From Botrytis cinerea B05.10 (lineage: Eukaryota > Ascomycota > Leotiomycetes > Helotiales > Sclerotiniaceae), in the NCBI RefSeq assembly GCF_000143535.2, contig NC_037322.1, positions 2,108,001 to 2,172,000 on the forward strand: a DNA stretch of 64,000 bases. Reading direction: 5' to 3'. The notes under the pieces are model-generated. The model was given only the letters and a program-made list of their open reading frames with translations. It was not told the origin of the DNA and ran no database searches. Below are positions 1-11,591 of the stretch, one piece after another; position 1 is the first letter of the stretch, and every line of letters begins with the position of its first letter. The position numbers were made by a program, and so were the translations under genes.

Positions 1-199
1 AATATCAGAAAACAATAGTCAATTATACAGCAATTTAATCAATTTTCATCATCGACTACATCTCAATCTACGTAACTTGAGACGTCTTATTTCACAATGA
101 TCGCTTCATTCATTCTCCCAAAACTCCGCTTGCTCTTCAATATATGTATAGTTTTCACTCCTTCAAATGCTCTATCACTTCGACCACTTGTCTAGCTCC

Positions 200-1886
200 T
201 TACGATCCTCCTGGTCCTCCCAACAAAGCGAACCTTCGGACAATGCTTGGACCTATCTCATCATACTCTGTTTGATATTAGTATAATGCATCTGACCGAC
301 AGGAAAACCCAGTATAACTTACCTGCTTTGGTGTGACAATAAGATCTGAACTCAGGGGTTTGACCCAAAAGACTGCCACCGAACCATGGACCATGTCGTT
401 GTCTCTTGTGGGAAATGACTTGAACTTCCAAACCTCCACTTCTTGCGCCACCACTTCGTGCTTCGCTGGCTCTAATTCTGTCATCCACCAAATGTTTGAT
501 ATCACGTTGTAACCTGCGACCAAAATCTTTGTATAATGTGCTTCCTCCGGATAGTACAATGTTCTTGTACAGTCCACGACGAACATCAATGGGCGAAGAT
601 TGAATAACGCCGTCCACCACTGTTGGAAGAGGAGTCAAGAAATCGGAGGAGTGAATTTCTGGGTTGAAGAAGATTTCTGGTGCAAGGAACCGTTCGTAAC
701 CAACATCTACAGTCACTTGACGTCCGCCGGGTTGGGTAACCGTATGCTTCTCAAATCTCGTAGGATCGCGATCGAAACGACCAAATTCCTTAACAATGTC
801 TGGGCAGACGTAACAATACTTTTCTTTAATTTCACCGGCAGTCTTCAATGAGGAGTCCGGTTCACCTCTGTCTCGAAGTAAGGATTGGATGAAGTATGTA
901 ATGTCTCGACCGGCGATAGGAATTGATTTAATTGATGATCCAATAACGTATCCTTCCGCAACAGGAATTACGTGTGTCACTCCGTCTCCAGAATCAATTA
1001 CGGTTCCAGTCAAGGATCGATCAGAAACTTTAGAAGAAGTCCACGACGCAGCCAATGCGAGTACAGCTTGGACGGCAATGTATAGACCAGCGCAATTAAA
1101 GGATTCGAACATAATTTCGGCAGTGTTTTCACGGTTCTCGGGCGGATTGAGTGGCTGGGAAATATCGGTAAGTGGAAATTCTAAACGGAATTGAGAAATG
1201 AGCACATACAGGTTCTGTTAACAGAAAGTAATGATCTTCTGGCTCAACACGAAGATATTTGAATATCGAATTGGACCAGAATCTTTCCATATGATCCTAC
1301 AGGTTTCATGTTAGCCACTCTGCCTTGATCATAGCCTTTGACCTCCTTACCCAGTTGTCAATTTGTCCGTGACGAATTGGATAGTTTATTCCATAACCTG
1401 CAATCATCAGAACAAATTCCAATATCATATATTCTATAACTCATGCGCACCTGGTCCACTTGCAGCTGCTAATGCTTCGTCTCCGATAAAGAAGTCCAAA
1501 TCTTCAGTTCCACGTTTCATTGAGAGATGCCCTCCTGGCCCAGCGCCACCTGTAAGATATGAAGGCTTATTGGCAACTGCAGGACGCCCGGATCCTGAAC
1601 CTGCACCAGCTCCTGCGGCATTTTTTGTCGCTATGGCGGTAGGGAAGACGAAGGAGGGAGAATCATTGCCGGCGAAACCTATAATTGAGGCATTATTAGT
1701 TGCGTGCCTATCTTCTCGGCAGAAGAGAACAAACCAAGCTTGGAGTAACCGGTACCGCTATCGTTGAAGTATCAGTAATTGTACAAATAGATAGCATCCC
1801 TTTACTCGGGACACGGGGATATAGAATGCCTTGTGGGGATCTCGAACGTACTTGTCCATGACAACGGCCGGAGTGTGAGAAGCCAT
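200..1886 (-). CDS. ARP3: Actin-related protein 3 (Arp2/3 complex subunit)
   Basis: Arp3 is one of the two actin-like subunits of the Arp2/3 complex, which nucleates branched actin at cortical endocytic patches. Seven exons on the minus strand join in frame to 439 residues, the usual fungal Arp3 length: 1852-1886, 1735-1757, 1451-1678, 1351-1397, 1210-1296, 323-1154 and 200-267. The start [11 protein letters not shown] runs straight into the actin phosphate-1 loop [14 protein letters not shown], split by two introns. Further actin-fold landmarks are [12 protein letters not shown], the phosphate-2 loop [11 protein letters not shown], and the C-terminal part from [15 protein letters not shown] to a GGPGGS end. 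A glycine/alanine/proline-rich insert (about residues 43-60) is typical of fungal Arp3. No disabling change was seen. The next gene upstream, on the opposite strand, starts 1.2 kb away. Identity is secure; exon ends were read by eye. Confidence 0.96.
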
Positions 1887-3117
1887 ATTGAAATAAAGCT
1901 GCGCAATGCAGACCCAGAAGTGTTGAGAAAGTTATGCGACAGCTTTAGAAATTGTAAACAACTTGTGCTGATAATTAACAGCTGGTATTGACCGTTGGCG
2001 TTTGAATCTAAGCTTCAAGATGACGACCCATACCTATGGTAGGCGGTGCGGACCTAAACGAACCAACCCCACCAGTGCCAGCGACAGCCAGTCAAGAACG
2101 GTCAAATTGATGATCACGTGCACGTCATATAAAATTGATATTCCTGACTTCGCTCGTCACATCGCTCTCCCTCGTGTCATGAGGAGATAGTTGAATATAT
2201 CAGATATCCAAGGAGGATGGGGAAAGAAACACGAATTCACTTCTCTTGAGAGAAAAGGGAGATTAAAACGGGTGAATTAACGACCTTTTGATTGAACGAG
2301 GTCATTTTCATTATCCTTCAACTTTCTAAGTGAACAGCTCTTTCTCTTTCTATCTCCAGCCTCACTGCCTGTTTGATCTTACTATGTAGTGGTGTACTAG
2401 GTACATATTTCAATGTCAACAAAAGTCATTTCCATCACTCTACATCCTAAGATTTCTTCCTCGATTCTAAACATCACCACCGTGTCCATCATTTCTTTCT
2501 CTTACGGAACCACACACGCAATCTCTTTCACGCACACATCCACATCCAAATACACTCGTTTCTCCAAACATACTTCATAAACCTTGACCTACATAGTTGT
2601 TTGGATCTTAAACGTCTCGGCCGTTCCTTTGTATCTCTGATATTGATTCTACTGTCCCAAAATATCTTCGAGGTTAACCGGAGTCTCTTGTGACAGAAAA
2701 GCTTTCTGTTCTTGCACGTTGAAGGACATTCATTCCAATCAGAGATACTCCTGTGGTATGTCCCATGATGAGCTGGATCTGCCATTTTGTGACTGATCTG
2801 TGTGTAGTTCCCATAACCAAATTGTTTTTGATATAAATTGCAACCTCGACAGAAACAGCGTTAAAGAACACGACATCTTAGACTGCCCTCATTAAACATC
2901 GCCCTCGCCATCCAGCCCTGTCCTTCAAGTTCATCAGTTCGAAATCTGAAATCATTTCGAAAACCATAAGTACACGCTGCTACTCGCCTATCGGTTCTCT
3001 CAGCTGCAACTCTCTGCTAGTGTCCCGTCCCTCCCTGGTACAATCTTCGAGTATCAATAAAATTCATATTCACTTGAATATAAACGTTTCACCTTTGCCC
3101 CTCACTTACGAGACTTC
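1887..3117. promoter_or_regulatory. Intergenic region between ARP3 and the taspase-like gene
   Basis: This divergent intergenic region holds the promoters and 5' leaders of both flanking genes. Open frames at 2002-2190, 2528-2871 and 3020-3292 are short, lack recognisable protein features and overlap pyrimidine-rich leader-like sequence, so I do not call them genes. The last 250 bases before 3118 are CT-rich, as expected of a fungal 5' UTR. Confidence 0.5.
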
Positions 3118-5238
3118 ATGTCTGAACTCACACAACGATCCACTTCTATACCTCAACAATCTCTATTTGCTAACAAATTTGATATTGCGCGGGAGCGTCT
3201 TCGTCAACTTCGTCGCGAAATCTCCAATCTTTCCAATCCACTTCGCAAGTTTCAAAAATATAACATCGAAATCATCCCGTCTCCATTCTTAGATCGCGAA
3301 ATTCCATGGTCAGGATCCCCGCCATTGATAGCTCAGACTCCTTTCTACCAAAATATGCAGACCAATAAGAAGCCTGCTATGAGCTTCGATCCAGCAATGG
3401 ATGGATCAGCGGATACTAGGAGAACCCGTGCAGCACAATCTCAACCATGTGTATCTGCGATATTCGTCCACGCTGGTGCAGGTTATCACAGCACTACGAA
3501 TGAACACATTCACTTGGGAGCTTGTAATGAGTATGCTGACTGAATCAAGAAATTGACGCCTTGAGATTTTGTTTGAGGCATGTGAAACTTTGCTGACTTT
3601 TGTTTAGTGCTGCGCGAGCAGCAATGCGAATCCTCAAAGCCGGTGGTTCAGCTGTTGATGCAGTCGAAGCTGCGATCAAAGTTCTGGAAGATAAGGAAAT
3701 CACCAACGCCGGGTACGGCAGTAACTTATCAATCGAAGGTATAGTTGAATGTGACGCAACGGTGGTGGATCATCTGGGTAGAAGTGGTGCCTGTGGCGCA
3801 ACTGCTCGTAAGTCGATTGTCACTTTCTCACGTTGATCCACTGACCAACACTTTGCTCTCAGAAATCAAGAACCCCGTCAGTTTGGCAAGATTGATTTTA
3901 GAAGCTTCAAGTCGGCCATTATCTTTGCGAAGAGTCCCACCCAACCTTCTCGTCGGACAAGGAGCGACGGATTTCGCATGGGAACATGGAATACCAGTTG
4001 TGCCACATGATATGATGTGTTCTAAGAATGCGCGGGAGAGGTATGTTCGTTGGCGTGACGACTTACGTCGTGCCGAGGGACAAGGTCGTATGACACCATC
4101 AAGTACTAATAGCAGTCAAGCTGCTGACGATGAGGCTGCCGCTCGGGAATACGAAGAACGTGTGAGAGCCAAACAGCGTCGGGACCATACCAACGCCCTT
4201 ATGACTGGTACTTGGAATGAAGGGCAACCTGATTCTCCTTCAACAACGTCCCCAGGTCGAGCATGCCCTCAAGAATGTGGTCCATATTCTCCACGTCCCG
4301 GTACCCCTCCTAGCCGAGGCTATTTTCAAATGAACGCACCAGGCCGCGGAGCTTCTCGTTCTCCAGTCGGAACAACTCCCGCGAAACGTGCACGACTTGC
4401 AGCACTTAGTGATGGCAGTCCGGGACGTGTTCAATCTCTTTTATCTCCAAGCGTTACTACCAGTGGTGTATCCAGCGAGCCAGGTATATCTGCAAGTACT
4501 GCTCCATCAACAATCGATAGGCCATCTAGTACAGACGGACATCTCTCTCCAACAGACCAGGAAAAGGTTATTGAGATGCATTCTGCTTCATTGGATCTAG
4601 CCCAAGAAGGAACCATCGAGTGCCCCCACGAGTCTATTCCAGAACCTCTTACACCCGAGAAGGCTGACGTGGACTTGATTACTGATACCGTTGGAGCTAT
4701 TGCCATTGATATGTATGGCCGCATTGCTGCGGCATCTTCATCAGGTGGAATTGGGATGAAACATCGTGGCCGCGTTGGACCCGCAGCTCTTGTAGGTATT
4801 GGTACAGCTGTGGTTCCTTGTGACGAAAGAGATGAAGATCAAGTATCAGTTGCTGCAGTTACCAGCGGCACAGGAGAGCATATGGCAACTACCATGGCTT
4901 CGCAAAAATGCGCAGACAGACTTTACCACAATACCAGACGAGCTCGTGGTGGCCAGGATATGGAAGCCAATGAAGATGAAGCCATGGAATCATTTGTTCA
5001 AGCAGATTTTATGGGTCATCCTGGTGTCAGTGGAAGCAATTCAGCAGGCGCAATCGGCGTTATGGCGGTCAAAAAGACACAGTATGGATATTTCCTTCAC
5101 TTCGCTCATAACACCGACTCATTTGCCTTGGCATCTTACGCTTCTAATGAAAAAGATGCTAAGTGTGTCATGTCTCGTCTTGGAGATCATGGAAATGTTG
5201 TTAGAGGAGGTCGAAAGGTTAAGATCGAGAAAGATTGA
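3118..5238 (+). CDS. Threonine aspartase (taspase 1-like, asparaginase-2 family Ntn hydrolase)
   Basis: This is an N-terminal-nucleophile hydrolase of the asparaginase-2/taspase-1 family, in which the proenzyme cleaves itself just before a threonine that becomes the nucleophile. Three exons (3118-3530, 3608-3807, 3863-5238) give 662 residues. The alpha part shows IFVHAGAGYHS, then ILKAGGSAVDAVEAAIKVLED and NAGYGSNLS. The autocleavage site is at about residue 480, in DTVGAIAIDMYG, followed by AASSSGGIGMKHRGRVG. Human taspase is about 420 residues. The excess is a roughly 220-residue low-complexity Ser/Pro/Thr-rich insert before the nucleophile plus an extended N-terminus. Taspases cleave after aspartate in nuclear regulators in animals; the fungal substrate is unknown to me. 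The start ATG at 3118 is the first in frame. A plain asparaginase is less likely given length and motif context. Confidence 0.9.
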
Positions 5239-6193
5239 CTTCCAGTATCTCGCCTCACACGCATCACCAACCTTCTACTCTAAGGTACAGAGCTTGGTAC
5301 TTGCAAATGGTTACTAGGTTCGTCATACCACTTATCATTTTTTACAGGTGTTGTTTTGAAGAGAACGCATTATTGCTTATGGAGGAAGGGACCCTATGAT
5401 ATTTATGATTATGACCAACAAAATAGCGCTGAAGAATGGAATCAAATGGAAAGGATGGGGAGGAACAATTGCTGAAACGAACAAAACATCACATTACCCT
5501 TAGCCTAGAAACACTTTCCGCTTGGAAATCAGATGGGTTGTGATAGGAGGGAATGGGAAAGATGGATAGAGATGATAGTATTGCTTATGCTTTATTGCTA
5601 CGTTGTTAGCAGGTGATATCCGATAACCTAATAGAACCTAAAGTTACTCTTGACTTCCATTGAAACATGCTGAAAAAACTTTAAGTATGATACTGGTTTT
5701 CTTGTAGATATATATATATAGATATATTGATAGTTTTATAGTTGAGCTTGCTCCTGCTTTTGCTCATTTGATATGCCATTATTTTGTAAATCGCAATAAA
5801 GTTCATTCTCGTTTTGTTCTTTATTCTCTCCATCCAACCTCAACCTTAGACAGTATTCTGGTAACCATGTGTCATGCCAGTATATTCCCACGCTATTGTT
5901 CCATGAAATTGAAGTTCGCTTCATGTTCTTTATTAGGTAGCCGACGCAAAAAATCCAGCATGATCATCATTTATCTTCCCTACGCTGAAATCACGAAAAC
6001 TTCTGGGCTTGCCATCCCCGGGTCCCCATGCTCCCATCTCCCCATCTCCATCCCGCTAAACTCTCAGATTTCCTGAAACAGCGATTATGAATTGATCTAG
6101 TTACCAAGACAGAAAGTCTCACCTATCGTCGTGTTCACGTATCTGCTAATCTATTTAATTAATGATTAAGCCGCTAAATAGCTCAAGTAATTA
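5239..6193. other. Intergenic region, 3' ends of two convergent genes
   Basis: The taspase-like gene and TFB4 converge here. It contains 3'-UTR-like sequence, a short TA-repeat run near 5707-5726 and several stop-rich stretches. I see no gene, RNA or mobile element. Confidence 0.6.
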
Positions 6194-7385
6194 TTACTCT
6201 CCAGGCGCAGGAGTACCCCTAGCACTACCCGTTTCCGCACCCGTACCATTTATCTTGCGCTTCTTCTTCTTTTTGCGCGGGACAACGGCAGGTTTGGCAC
6301 CGTAGTTCCCGAGGGAGAGGTGCGTGGAACAGGTTAAGCAGATGGCACCTTCGGGGGGCGAGCAGAATACTAGATTGGAGAGAGGGAGATTAGTTGGATT
6401 TGTTGTGTTAAAAGGAGGGGAAAACCGAGAGGCATACTGCTTAAACATATACTGCACACAAAACCCACATCCACTACTTTTCTATGACAAAAGCACGCAG
6501 CTCTAAAATCTACCACTTCCTGCGTTGGTGCTATTAAATCCTTTCGACTTGTTTGATCGGGCAAGAATGCCATCATTAAATATTGTAACAATCCTTGTGG
6601 ATTTTTCAAATGCATATATATTCCTCTAGTAGTATCACTAGCTTGTTGTAAAAATACGGTGTCGCCCGCGAGTTTCAATATATCGATTGGAATCCGCATG
6701 CGCTGTGCTGCGAATGTGGTATTCATTATTGGAATGTATTGGTGTGCGAGATCGCCGGACACTGATAGAACGAGAATTCGCGACTGCAACCCGGTGGTAG
6801 AATCGGAGGGGGTGATATCGGAGGGAGTGGGTTTAGAGTCAGCAGCTGAGACATCGCTGTAGGCTGTGAGTTGTTTGTTTATGTATGAGAGGGCTAGGGT
6901 GAGGGCGCCGGCCATTTGGGTGGTGGTTGTAGTAGACACTTCTTGCTCGGTTGTACTTTCTATTAGGCTTCGTACAGAGTTAAGGAGGGTATTTTCGATG
7001 AGTGCAAATTGTCTATATTTGTTTGCATCATCCGGCGGGCCATGAGTAGTCGAGCCACCCATTTCTGTATCTTCAGACGCAGAAGGCGGCGCTGGGTAAA
7101 GCCATACTGCACGATGACAGTGGCTAGCTATTATGGCTACTTGATTGGAATTGTTGACAGCGAGATGGGCATTTACGAAGACGAGGAGATTGGCAATCGC
7201 TTTCGAGAGAGGAAGAGTAGATGAGAGGATTTCCCACGCGTGAGGATTTGTGTCTAAGATAATGACGAGGCATGAAGGAGAAGGACCTGATTCTATATTA
7301 ACATGACATGTAGTTGCCGCAACGATTGTTTGACCATACCTTTGACGCCTCCTGTGAAATGATCTGTGCCATCTATACCATCCAT
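6194..7385 (-). CDS. TFB4: TFIIH subunit Tfb4 (p34)
   Basis: Tfb4/p34 is a core subunit of TFIIH, needed for RNA polymerase II initiation and nucleotide excision repair. Three exons (7340-7385, 6438-7292, 6194-6369) join in frame to 358 residues. The von Willebrand A-like fold starts with LVIILDTNPHAWEIL, continues with LLVFVNAHLAVNNSNQVAII, then RILVLSVSGDLAHQYIPIMN and MRIPIDILKLAG. The C-terminal zinc-binding module is spread over exons 2 and 3, with cysteines in CFCHRK, CSICLS, FCSPPEGAICLTC and THLS. A lysine-rich tail (VPRKKKKKRK) is probably nuclear-localising. The start is ATG at 7385, which gives MDGIDGTDHF; an upstream ATG is in another frame. The gene is divergent from the she4-like gene across about 460 bp. 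Length and motifs match the family, and no defect was seen. Confidence 0.95.
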
Positions 7386-7844
7386 GATAAAAGCCTTGCG
7401 GGCATGCTAGCCTGATATGTCTGAAGTTCAAAGGATCTATTCGTTTTCCTGGATTTATGAGCGACTTATGAGGGTCCTAATAGAGCTCAACAGACGAATT
7501 CCCTTTCCTTGCGGTTCTAGAGTCCGTACAATTGCGATTGGTATTGATTTCTCTAAAGGCTGAGAGAATTGGTGGAATTATGAGCAAGGCTAGATGATCT
7601 TCATCCAGGGTGTAATGCGGAATGCCGGTACGGTCACCCTTGCTGTCGCCTGATCATGTGACGCAGCCGTTTATCTTCGGTACTTCCCCCAAAAATGTGG
7701 GGTTCTTAAGCTTGTGGTTTCACAAGAGAGGGGCATTTGCTCGTACTTCGTATAATTTGGAGCTTTCCCCTCATCTACATCTTGATCTTCCTGTCCTTGG
7801 TTTTATTTCCATCAAACTCCATTTCCGTTTGATACTTCGGCATC
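7386..7844. promoter_or_regulatory. Bidirectional promoter between TFB4 and the she4-like gene
   Basis: The two start codons face away from each other across 459 bp, so promoters and leaders of both genes must lie here. The segment just before 7845 is CT-rich. No clear TATA box was found. A short open frame at 7622-7861 overlaps the she4 start in another frame and has no protein-like features. Confidence 0.55.
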
Positions 7845-10087
7845 ATGACAAATTCATTTGATCAATCTTTCGAAAGAAGAGGCACTGATCCAAGTGTTCC
7901 TCATGCTACAACCGCCGCAAATGACTCCCTCGAGGACCAAACACTTCTCTTACTTGCCCGTTTGACAGAAGGTGGACAAGAAGATGAGGACACCTGCAAG
8001 GAATTGAACACTCTCACCAAAATTCTCACTGATGATTCCAACGAAGAAACAAAGTCGAAGGAGCCACACAAACCTCTTTTTGAGTTGATCGATCAAGATA
8101 TCCTAGAAACTATCTTGGGCTATCTTGACATGAGACAGTCTCCTTCGGTCCGAGGTCACGCGACTTTGACTACTTCTGCTTACCTCAAAGCTTCGGAACA
8201 ACAAGGAGTTGATTATCTTTCGCATTTCTTCTATGATCGAGTAGGCAAAGGGACATATGATGATCTGATTCTTGCCTTCTCTGTTGCAGCATCGATATTT
8301 CCCGTGGTTCCAGATGTCATTTCTTCATTTTTTCTAAGTGAGGGTTTTATTCCTAGCCTTGGTACCTTGATGAAGAGGAAATGGAAAAGTCGAAAGGTTG
8401 AACAAGCTGCTCTAGAGTTGCTTAGTGCTGCTTGCATGAACACCCCTTGTCGAGAAGCCATCCAGAAGCATTGCACGAAATGGCTCGAAGAGATCGTTAA
8501 TAATTCTCCACCTAAGATCTCTGAGATCTCTACGTCACCTATCGATAGCAATGCAGAAGATGGCTCTATACAACAGCGAATACATTCCGAGCAAGTTAGG
8601 AATCTGGCAGCTGTTGTCCTGGCTAAGATTCAGGTATGCTTCTTATATCATTTATTTACACACTTTCATATTTAATAAACCCCCTCTTTAATCAATTGTT
8701 CTGACTGACCGCAGAAGTGAAGGCCATCCCTTCAGCACCAACTGCTGAATCTGGGGAAGGAGATACACCTGGGAGTACAACTATTGAAGACCTTTCAGAC
8801 ATGTTTAAAAATATGCTTTCTACAGATACATCCCAGCAAAGTTCGATTGAAGGTCTCGCTTATGCTTCGCTGCAATCAAAAGTTAAGGAGAAGTTGGGTT
8901 CGGATAAAAAGTTTTTGGCCAATCTTGTCAAAACCATGAAGGATGCTCCGCCCAAATCACCGGCAACTTATGGAGCTCTTACTATTTTTGCTAATCTTAC
9001 AGCATATCAACCTCCCTTGACAGAAGAACAAAAAAAGCTAGGCCAGTTAAAGGCTTATGCTAATGCATCCAAATCCGCCCTTAAACCGGATCCTCTCAAC
9101 GACGATGATCACGTTACCAAGAGATGTCAAAATGTATTCGACGCCGGTGTCATACCTGTTCTTGTCACCCATAGTCAACATGGATCAATGGCATCTCTCA
9201 CACTTGTCACATCCATCATTTTCTCACTTTCTAAGATAACCAAAATCCGAGGACAAATGGCCCAACAAGGTGCAATCAAGCTCTTATTACACGCGGACTC
9301 TGTCTTCCCCTCAGATAATATACCAGCTCGGAGAACCACAGCTCATGCTCTTGCCCGTATCCTCATATCCACTAATCCACAACACGTATTCGGCGGCACC
9401 AATCCTCTATCACTTGTCTCAGCTATCAAACCTCTTCTTCTCCTCCTGGAGGATGACCCAACAGTCGAACACCGCGATCTTCTACCTGTCTTTGAATCTC
9501 TATTGGCCCTAACAAACCTCGCTTCTACAGACGATTCAGCTCGCAACCCTATCATTCGACTGGCGTGGTCTCAAATTGAAGAATTACTTCTTTCCAATAA
9601 TACCATGGTAACTCGTGCAACAGTAGAGCTTATCTGCAACCTCATGCAATCACCAGAAGGTGTTGCAAAATTCGCAGACGGCAGTAAACAAGCTTCACAA
9701 CGTACACATATCCTCTTAGCCTTAACGGACGCAGATGATTTCGCCACCCGAAGAGCAGCAGGTGGAGCATTAGCAAGTCTCACCGAGTGGGATACTGCCG
9801 TAAAAGCAATCCTGGAAAGAGAGAGGGGAGTCAACCTTCTGTTAGCTCTATGTACGGAAGAAGAAGAGGAAATTAGACATAGAGGTGCAGTTTGCATACT
9901 GAACATATTGACGGCACCGAATAAAGTCGGGGAAAAAGGAAGGGAAATAGTGAAGGAGAATGCAGGATTGGAATGTCTGAAAGAATGTTTGAAGAAATCG
10001 AGGAATCAGCAGGTTCTAGAAATTACCGTGGAGGCGTTGAAGAAGCTCATCGGTGATGGGGAAGAGGCGAAGCTGTTGGAGGGTTGA
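7845..10087 (+). CDS. she4: UCS-domain myosin chaperone (She4/CRO1/UNC-45 family)
   Basis: UCS proteins fold and stabilise myosin motors, and in fungi they are needed for endocytosis, polarity and septation (She4 in yeast, CRO1 in Podospora). Two exons (7845-8633, 8723-10087) give 717 residues of almost continuous armadillo-like helices. The central myosin-assembly region includes IEGLAYASLQSKVKEKL, YGALTIFANLT, MASLTLVTSIIFSLSKITKIRGQMAQQGAIKLLL and ARRTTAHALARILISTNP. The C-terminal UCS part includes ALTNLAS, VTRATVELICNLMQSPEGVAKF and RRAAGGALASLTEW. There is no TPR domain at the N-terminus, as in other fungal members. The intron acceptor is odd. The strong CAG at 8714 would break the frame, whereas the AAG at 8722 keeps it and joins AKIQ to AIPSAP. 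The start ATG at 7845 follows a clean leader. Confidence 0.9.
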
Positions 10088-11591
10088 GTTCGTAGGTATC
10101 TGCGGGTAGGTGTTATTGGGTCAAAAAGCATTGTGCGATAGCAGGATATTAAAAAGACTCTCATAATACATATACTTCGAATAGATTACACTTGTAACTT
10201 GCAAAGCTACACATATATTCATGAATACCTGGGTCCCTTAATCGCGTCCGAAATTCCATTCCTAAACTTTCAATTTTCGATTGCACGATGAGGAGCTGCA
10301 TGCTGAGCTCAATCACAATCTGAATCTCAACTCATATACCACGGAATACAACAGTTCCGCCCCTAAGTACTAGATCAGCATAAGGCCACAAAACAATAAT
10401 AAGTCCTTATGATTACATCGCATCCTTTCCGGATTGAAACCGCAATTCCCAATCACGTAATCACACTTTCATCCGTTATCTCCTTATCTGAACGTCTTCT
10501 CCGAAGATAACCCACTCCGAGCCCCACACTGAGGACCAATCACAACACCAAACTTTACACACCATATATAATTTCAAAAATCGCATTTTGACTTTGACTG
10601 TAATGGTCATAAGGTTAAGGCGAGCTCACGTTCCCTCTTCTTTCTCTCCAAATTCTTCAATCTAACGATTGAAGGCCACCAACAGTGCCCAGTTCGAACA
10701 CTACGGTGATAATCCACTCGTGTAGGAAACTCACGATGCTGCGGTTGTCCTAAGCAATGAAGATGATTTCTTGAGGGAGGTTTCACTCTGCAGAGAGCTC
10801 TTCACCGTGGGGTGGCGGTGCAGGATTACATTCGTTGTGTGGTTTGGAGGGTGGATGAGATTTGGGTCTCAACTTTTTGCAATTTTGTTCTTCTTTCGGA
10901 ATTTTGGGAATTTTCTTGTCAGTGGTAGGTAAGTGATACGTACGTACAGGTATGGGATTCATTGTTTGTATGTCCTTTTGAGGATTTTTGAAGCTATCGC
11001 AAGATGTCGCTAAAATGCCCCGCTTTAACGTTTTGCTGGGCTGGGTGAAGCTTCTTCTCTAACAATCTGCAACTTTTGATAGACAATTAAATTCATACTC
11101 CCGCTGCACTTGACCGTTATTATGCAATCTTTCATCTGCAAATTATGTTCTTCATTTTCCTTACAGCACGAATTACCACCATCTCATTAAAGATTCTCGA
11201 CGAGTAATCGTTGAAGGATAATTAAGCACAATTGTCCCTACATAAAAGCAGACGAAATTAGGATATCTCACATGGTGATATCTCATACGCTTTCAGCTTG
11301 TTTATATTATGATTCAATTGAATTGGTATTCTCAATGAAACAGCTCGAGTTCACTTACTCACGTTTTGTCATATAGAGCATTTAAGAGACATTGCACACA
11401 GATCATTTCAATATCAATTTGCAAAGGGGAATATTAGAAAGAAAAAAACTCTAGTCAAAATGAATTATCCTCGCTATACCGGCATTATTCAAGCTCTCGT
11501 GATAAACAACCTTTTGATATGGATATTCCCTCAACACAAACTCCCTGCTCAGCTCTCCGTCTAATCTCATCTCGTGTATCATCTTTTTGAC
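10088..11591. other. Gene-free 1.5 kb
   Basis: No open frame with protein character was found on either strand. The she4-like gene and the next minus-strand gene both end here. It includes CT-rich and AT-rich stretches only. Confidence 0.6.

Noticed and set aside
2528..2871. Short minus-strand frames upstream of the taspase-like gene
   Set aside because: Overlapping, featureless, in leader or promoter sequence.
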